From Frankiaceae bacterium (lineage in GTDB: Bacteria > Actinomycetota > Actinomycetes > Mycobacteriales > SCTD01), in assembly GCA_016650445.1 (NCBI GenBank), contig JAENVS010000011.1:200307-264306 (forward strand): DNA of 64,000 bases, written 5' to 3'. How positions within the stretch are numbered: position 1 is the stretch's first letter; each line of letters starts with the position of its first letter. This document shows positions 60,475 through 64,000 of the stretch, one piece after another. Below the pieces are notes generated by a model. That model worked only from the letters and a program-made list of their open reading frames with translations. It was not told the DNA's origin and searched no databases. The position numbers and the translations under genes were made by a program.

Positions 60475-61077
60475 CTACGCCGAATCGAGGCCGTTCGGGG
60501 GTGATGCGATCAGTGCGCGTGCGACCTCGAGCGTGCTCGTCCCGTCGAGGTCCGCCAGTCGAGCCAGCTCAAGGCGGGCCTCGTCGGGGAGCAGCCCCCT
60601 GTCCAGAAGCATGCCGATCGCCCGATCGATGACGGTCTGGTCGTCCAGCCACCCCGCGATGGCGGCCCGCTCCTCGGCCAGGTCGGGAGCTTCCAGATGC
60701 GCGTCCACCGTGACCTGCCGCGCGGTCATGTCCAGCAGCGCCAGCAGCGAGGGCGCAGTGTCGGCGAAAGCGTGCGCTGCTCCGGCGTAGATGCGGAGCT
60801 CGGCTCCACCCTCCGATGCCGGCGCGGTGGGCGGTCGAGGGAGACGGACGGACAGGGACGCGAGAACGGGCTTGATGTGCCACCGGGGTCGGAGTGCGGA
60901 CAGGGTCACCGGCGGCGCGAGACCGCGGATCACCAGGGAGACGCCGATGCACGTCGGGATCGCCAGCAGCGCGAGCTCGAGCAGACGCGCGAGCTCGACC
61001 ACCACGTCGCCGGGGCGGCCCGAGGCGGCGGCGAAGGCCCGCAGCTCGGCATCATGCGCTGACTCGTCGCGGTGCAC
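60475..61077 (-). CDS. ANTAR-domain protein
   Basis: The 200-residue protein has a degenerate N-terminal GAF-like domain (about residues 20-125, including PTCIGVSLVIRG) and a C-terminal ANTAR domain (VIDRAIGMLLDRGLLPDEARLELARLA, about 145-195). ANTAR domains bind two-hexaloop RNA hairpins to prevent termination. The usual GAF ligand-binding pattern is weak. It lies between the phosphatase and a second ANTAR protein. Confidence 0.8.
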   Translation of the reverse strand: MHRDESAHDAELRAFAAASGRPGDVVVELARLLELALLAIPTCIGVSLVIRGLAPPVTLSALRPRWHIKPVLASLSVRLPRPPTAPASEGGAELRIYAGAAHAFADTAPSLLALLDMTARQVTVDAHLEAPDLAEERAAIAGWLDDQTVIDRAIGMLLDRGLLPDEARLELARLADLDGTSTLEVARALIASPPNGLDSA

Positions 61078-61241
61078 CGGGCTCCCGCCCTTGCTGTGCC
61101 CGGATGTTGCGCCGCCAGGGGGTCGACCCGCAGGAGCGGGCGGGCCTCTTGATGCTGACCACGGTGTGCACCGGGCGACTTCCTGCCCGGCTGGTGACGT
61201 GCCTTTCGCTCATATGGTACGCCTGGGCGCGACGGGCGCCG

Positions 61242-61997
61242 TCAGCCGTCGGGCAGCGCGTCGGTACCTGGGGAGGGTTGCGCGTGGCGCGCCCGAGCGC
61301 GGCCGATCGCCTCCGCCACGACCTCGTGTGCGACGTCGACCAGCTTCACGGAGCGGGACTGGCTCATCGTTCGCAGCGACTCGAACGCCTCATGGACCGT
61401 TCCGCCGGATCGGCTCATGAGGACGCCGATCGCATGGTCGATCTCTGCGCGACTCGTCATCGCTTCTTGCAGCTGCCCGACCAGGCGCTCGGCCTGCGCC
61501 AGCATCTGCGCGTTGAAGACGCTCACGGCGGCGTGCGGGGCGAACAGCTCCCCCATGCGCACGGCGCTCTCCCCGAAGACGTCCTTGCCGTGGGCGTACA
61601 CGTTCAGCGCGCCGACGACGCGATCAGGCAACAGGAGCGGAAGAGACAGCGCGCTGTGCACTCCGAGCCGGCCGACGCGCGGGCCGAAGCGCGGCCACTG
61701 CGGCTCGCCGCCGAGGTTGCCCGAGGTGAACGTGCGACGCTCGGCCACCGCGCTGACGCACGGCCCCTCCTGAAGCCCGTACTGCACATCGTCGACCCCA
61801 CGGACGAAGTCGGCGGTAGCGACCACCGTCTGCGGGCGGTCCGACTCGAGCAACGTGAGTCCGGCACCGTCGGCACCAGGGATCGCCTGCACGGCGAACT
61901 CCGCGACCCGCACCAGCGTGTCTTCCAGCGCCCGGTGGCTGCTGAGCAGCCCGGCCAGGCCGACCAGACTGGCCGCCAGTTCGTCCTCGTCGTCCAT
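61242..61997 (-). CDS. GAF-ANTAR regulator
   Basis: The 251-residue protein has a GAF domain (about residues 15-165, with GADGAGLTLLE, QEGPCVSAV and HSALSLPLLLPDRVVGALNVYA) and a C-terminal ANTAR domain (AEIDHAIGVLMSRSGGTVHEAF, about 185-240). It is the common actinomycete type that binds nascent RNA as an antiterminator. ATG 61997 has AAGGGTGG upstream. Confidence 0.9.
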   Translation of the reverse strand: MDDEDELAASLVGLAGLLSSHRALEDTLVRVAEFAVQAIPGADGAGLTLLESDRPQTVVATADFVRGVDDVQYGLQEGPCVSAVAERRTFTSGNLGGEPQWPRFGPRVGRLGVHSALSLPLLLPDRVVGALNVYAHGKDVFGESAVRMGELFAPHAAVSVFNAQMLAQAERLVGQLQEAMTSRAEIDHAIGVLMSRSGGTVHEAFESLRTMSQSRSVKLVDVAHEVVAEAIGRARARHAQPSPGTDALPDG

Positions 61998-62280
61998 GTG
62001 GACGCCACCCTTCGCCACCAGCCGCAGGGGGCGAGTTCCTCGCTTCGGCTACCGCGTCCCCAACGGTAGTCCCGCATACGGCCGTCAGCAAGATCGTCTT
62101 GTGTCGTCTGACCGCGGCGCGGTGATCCAGACAGGTGATGCGGCAGCCGATCCTGATGCCGTAGCATTGGCCCCGCTGGGTCACAGCTGGCCGGACCTGA
62201 CGCGCTGCGCGAGCCGCGTGTCGACGAGCAGATGCTCGATCACCGGTATATCGGGCGAAGGACTCGCTGCGAGCCGCCCC

Positions 62281-62760
62281 GTGACCACGACGCTCCGACC
62301 CTCCCCTGCTGTCTCCACCGTCGTGGGGATCGCCATCACCATCGAGCCCGCCATCGAAAGCGTCGGCGATCTCCGGATCCACCTGACCGGCGAGCTCGAC
62401 GCCTGGAGCGGGCCCACGCTCAAGCACGCGCTCACCGGACTGCGGCCACCCGCGGGCGCGACAGGGCATCGCCGCAGCCGGGTCGTGCTCGACCTGCACG
62501 AGCTCAGCTTCCTGGATGTCAGCGGTCTGTCCGCGCTCGACGAGAGCCGCAGCGCTCTTCTTGCCGCCGGGTGGATCGTCACCGCAGGACCCGCGCAACC
62601 TCACGTGTGCCGACTGCTCCGCTATGCGGCGCGCTGCGGCTGGCTCGCCGACGGGCCACTCGTGGCAGAGGCATCGGCGGCGTCCCACCTGCACGTCACC
62701 CCGACGCCAGCCGGGCAGAGACGCCGTCCCCACTCCATCACCTCGGTGCATCAGTGCTGA
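62281..62760 (+). CDS. STAS-domain anti-sigma factor antagonist-like protein
   Basis: The 159-residue protein has a STAS fold: DLRIHLTGELDAWSGPTL, VVLDLHELSFLDVSGLSALD (with the Asp-Val-Ser phosphorylation region), then AAGWIVTAGPAQPHVCRLLRYA. It is the expected substrate type for the SpoIIE phosphatases at 58.5 and 35.2 kb. GTG 62281 has GAAGGA 13 nt upstream; GTG 62323 is an alternative. The tail of about 30 residues is unstructured. Confidence 0.85.
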   Translation: MTTTLRPSPAVSTVVGIAITIEPAIESVGDLRIHLTGELDAWSGPTLKHALTGLRPPAGATGHRRSRVVLDLHELSFLDVSGLSALDESRSALLAAGWIVTAGPAQPHVCRLLRYAARCGWLADGPLVAEASAASHLHVTPTPAGQRRRPHSITSVHQC

Positions 62761-62963
62761 CGGCACGGAGGGCGGGAGACGCCACGGCCGATGACGCGTT
62801 CGGCCACGAGGTCGTGCACTGCCAGGACTGCAACCGTTCGCAGCAGATACCGCCCGGGGCGGACGAAGACGAGCTCGTCCTACTCGTTCGGCGCTTCCTC
62901 GCGACCCACGACGGGTGCTGCTTCACGGTCACGCTTGATGTGCCGCATGAGGCGACTCTGTAG
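62754..62963 (+). CDS. small Cys-containing protein of unknown function
   Basis: The 69-residue frame starts GTG inside the end of the STAS gene. It contains HCQDCNRSQQI, a possible half zinc site, and DELVLLVRRFLATHDGCCF, followed by a beta-like end. It looks like a compact zinc-binding protein. The start is uncertain and a family is not recognised. It is probably co-transcribed with the STAS gene. Confidence 0.55.
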   Translation: MLTARRAGDATADDAFGHEVVHCQDCNRSQQIPPGADEDELVLLVRRFLATHDGCCFTVTLDVPHEATL

Positions 62964-63007
62964 TCCTCACGCACGAGGGCCGGTTGCCCCGGGCGGTAAG
63001 GCGGCCA

Positions 63008-63013
63008 CACAGT
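63008..63013 (+). promoter_or_regulatory. possible leaderless -10 of the HEAT-repeat gene
   Basis: CACAGT, a CANNNT variant, is followed by 6 nt (AGACCG) and the GTG at 63020. Confidence 0.45.
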
Positions 63014-63019
63014 AGACCG

Positions 63020-63460
63020 GTGACCTCTGAGCACTCGGGCCGTCGTGCCCCCCGTGAGCTGGTCGACGCGGAGTGCTCCCGCCGCGGTCGCGCCGCGTTC
63101 ATCGCCGGCTGCCGGCGGCTGGTGGCTGGCGACTACAACGACACGTCGCTCATCGTTGCCCTCGCACCGGAGGGTTCCGCGAAGTACTTCGACGGCCAGC
63201 CCCACGACGACGAGTACTGGTTCCGGGTGTGGGGCATACGCGGCCTGCTGTGGGCGTGGGACGACAGCGCGACGGATGCCGTAGTCACGGGAGCAGCGGA
63301 CGAGACGTGGCGGGTGCGCGAGATGGCCGCCAAGGTCGTCGCACGCCACCTCGTCGGCGATGCGCTGCCGCTCATGGTGGGGCTGCGCAACGACCCGGTG
63401 CCTCGCGTCCGCGCCGCCGCCGAGCGTGCTGTGCGCTTGCTGTCGGACGCAGGCACCTGA
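63020..63460 (+). CDS. HEAT-repeat protein
   Basis: The 146-residue helical protein ends in HEAT-like units (ATDAVVTGAADETWRVREMAAKVVARH, then LPLMVGLRNDPVPRVRAAAERAVRLL). The front has DYNDTSLIVALA and YWFRVWGIRGLLWAWDD, typical of small actinobacterial HEAT proteins near DUF3027 genes. No enzymatic motif. It should act by protein binding. Confidence 0.82.
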   Translation: MTSEHSGRRAPRELVDAECSRRGRAAFIAGCRRLVAGDYNDTSLIVALAPEGSAKYFDGQPHDDEYWFRVWGIRGLLWAWDDSATDAVVTGAADETWRVREMAAKVVARHLVGDALPLMVGLRNDPVPRVRAAAERAVRLLSDAGT

Positions 63461-63476
63461 CCCGGCGCCTGTCAGT

Positions 63477-64000
63477 TCAGCTGTGGCCGAGGGGCTCGGC
63501 GGGGTCTGCGTCGTCGACCGTTCCCGGCGAGTGACCCTCGAAAGGGGCGTTCGCGATCAGCTCGAGCTCGTCGTGCTCCACCGCCATGCCGGTCCACGTC
63601 GCCGAGGCGGCATCGGCCACCACCTCGCTGTGCGCGCCGCAGCCGTGGTCGAGCGACACCACCTTCGCGTCATCGGGGGCGTAGACGTTGGCGCAGACCC
63701 CGAACAGCTGACGCATCGAACCGGCGAGCGGCACCAGAAACCCGCAGTCGAAACAGCGCGCGGGCGCGGCCTTCGCGATCGGGCTGGCCGGGCCGCGATC
63801 CCCGTCGTACCACCGCTCGGCTGCGTCGGCTCGACCGTCGAGCGACAGCACCCGGACGCGGCCGAGGCCGAGCTCCCAGTGCAGGTCGGACCAGTCGTCG
63901 AACGCATCGGGATCGGCGTAGGCCGGGACGAGCCTCAGGTCGTCCGGCTTCGGCGGCAGCAGGTCGCCCGGACTCAGATCGCCAGGCTGGACCCGCTCCG
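63477..64000 (-). CDS. DUF3027 protein (5' end outside window)
   Basis: The visible 174 codons carry the C-terminal part of a DUF3027 protein: GDLLPPKPDDLRLVPAYADP, HWELGLGRVRVLSLDGR, a CFDCGFLVPLAGSM segment and a closely conserved FGVCANVYAPDDAKVVSLDHGCGAHSE, which together give four Cys for a metal site. The frame stays open to the right edge. Function unknown. It converges on the HEAT gene. Confidence 0.88.
   Translation of the reverse strand, partial: ERVQPGDLSPGDLLPPKPDDLRLVPAYADPDAFDDWSDLHWELGLGRVRVLSLDGRADAAERWYDGDRGPASPIAKAAPARCFDCGFLVPLAGSMRQLFGVCANVYAPDDAKVVSLDHGCGAHSEVVADAASATWTGMAVEHDELELIANAPFEGHSPGTVDDADPAEPLGHS

Overview
The window is chromosomal DNA from a high-GC (by eye about 70%) actinomycete. 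The evidence is the gene set and order: RpfB next to rsmA and ispE, a protein O-mannosyltransferase (Pmt) next to rsmI, CsoR-type copper control, ANTAR regulators, SigE-family sigma factor, DUF4383/DUF2530/DUF3027/DUF6131/DUF6328 proteins, frequent GTG starts, and many four-base ATGA/GTGA gene overlaps. I cannot place it to genus. I see no rRNA, CRISPR array, prophage or intact insertion sequence, and no stretch over 300 bases without a gene.

Layout. 1-8.6 kb, all minus strand: SurA-type foldase lipoprotein (runs off the left edge), mfd, pth, rplY (L25/CTC), prs, glmU, tRNA-Gln. 8.6-9.7 kb: an orphan protein with three HTH segments and a LAGLIDADG-like domain, ending 9 nt before tRNA-Gln. 9.8-13.5 kb: fatty-acid desaturase and its TetR regulator behind a double palindromic operator, a DUF4383 protein, and a SigE-family sigma factor coupled to a membrane protein with two DUF3887-like domains. 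13.5-21.9 kb, minus: ABC-F ATPase, ispE, rsmA, rpfB, tatD, metG, rsmI. 22-23.5 kb, plus: pmt. 23.5-27.9 kb, minus: a copper-defence operon csoR-copZ-copA-multicopper oxidase with a CsoR-type palindrome over its promoter.

28-43 kb resembles the Mycobacterium tuberculosis Rv0985c-Rv0996 neighbourhood: GlpR/SepX-like membrane protein, rimJ-like acetyltransferase, mog, moaC, moeA (or the gephyrin-like division protein Glp), galU, a diguanylate cyclase, 5-formyl-THF cyclo-ligase, a giant HATPase-GAF-SpoIIE signalling protein, a Ruc-like zinc-ribbon chaperone behind a CIRCE (HrcA) operator, MTA phosphorylase, a SAF-domain protein, an ADPS-like flavoprotein, mscL with a zinc ribbon, and tRNA-Arg.

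43-64 kb is a mixed accessory-like region. It holds a secreted triple-repeat GH25-like protein, a hotdog-like protein, an MFS exporter behind a probable pdxH remnant, citrate synthase, serC, a P450, an aldo/keto reductase, thpR, a MarR-controlled MFS pump, an alcohol oxidase-aldehyde dehydrogenase pair, then a stress-signalling cluster (GAF-SpoIIE phosphatase, two ANTAR proteins, a STAS protein), a HEAT-repeat protein and a DUF3027 protein cut by the right edge. At least ten genes have a TANNNT-like -10 hexamer 6-7 nt before the start codon, so they are probably transcribed as leaderless mRNAs.
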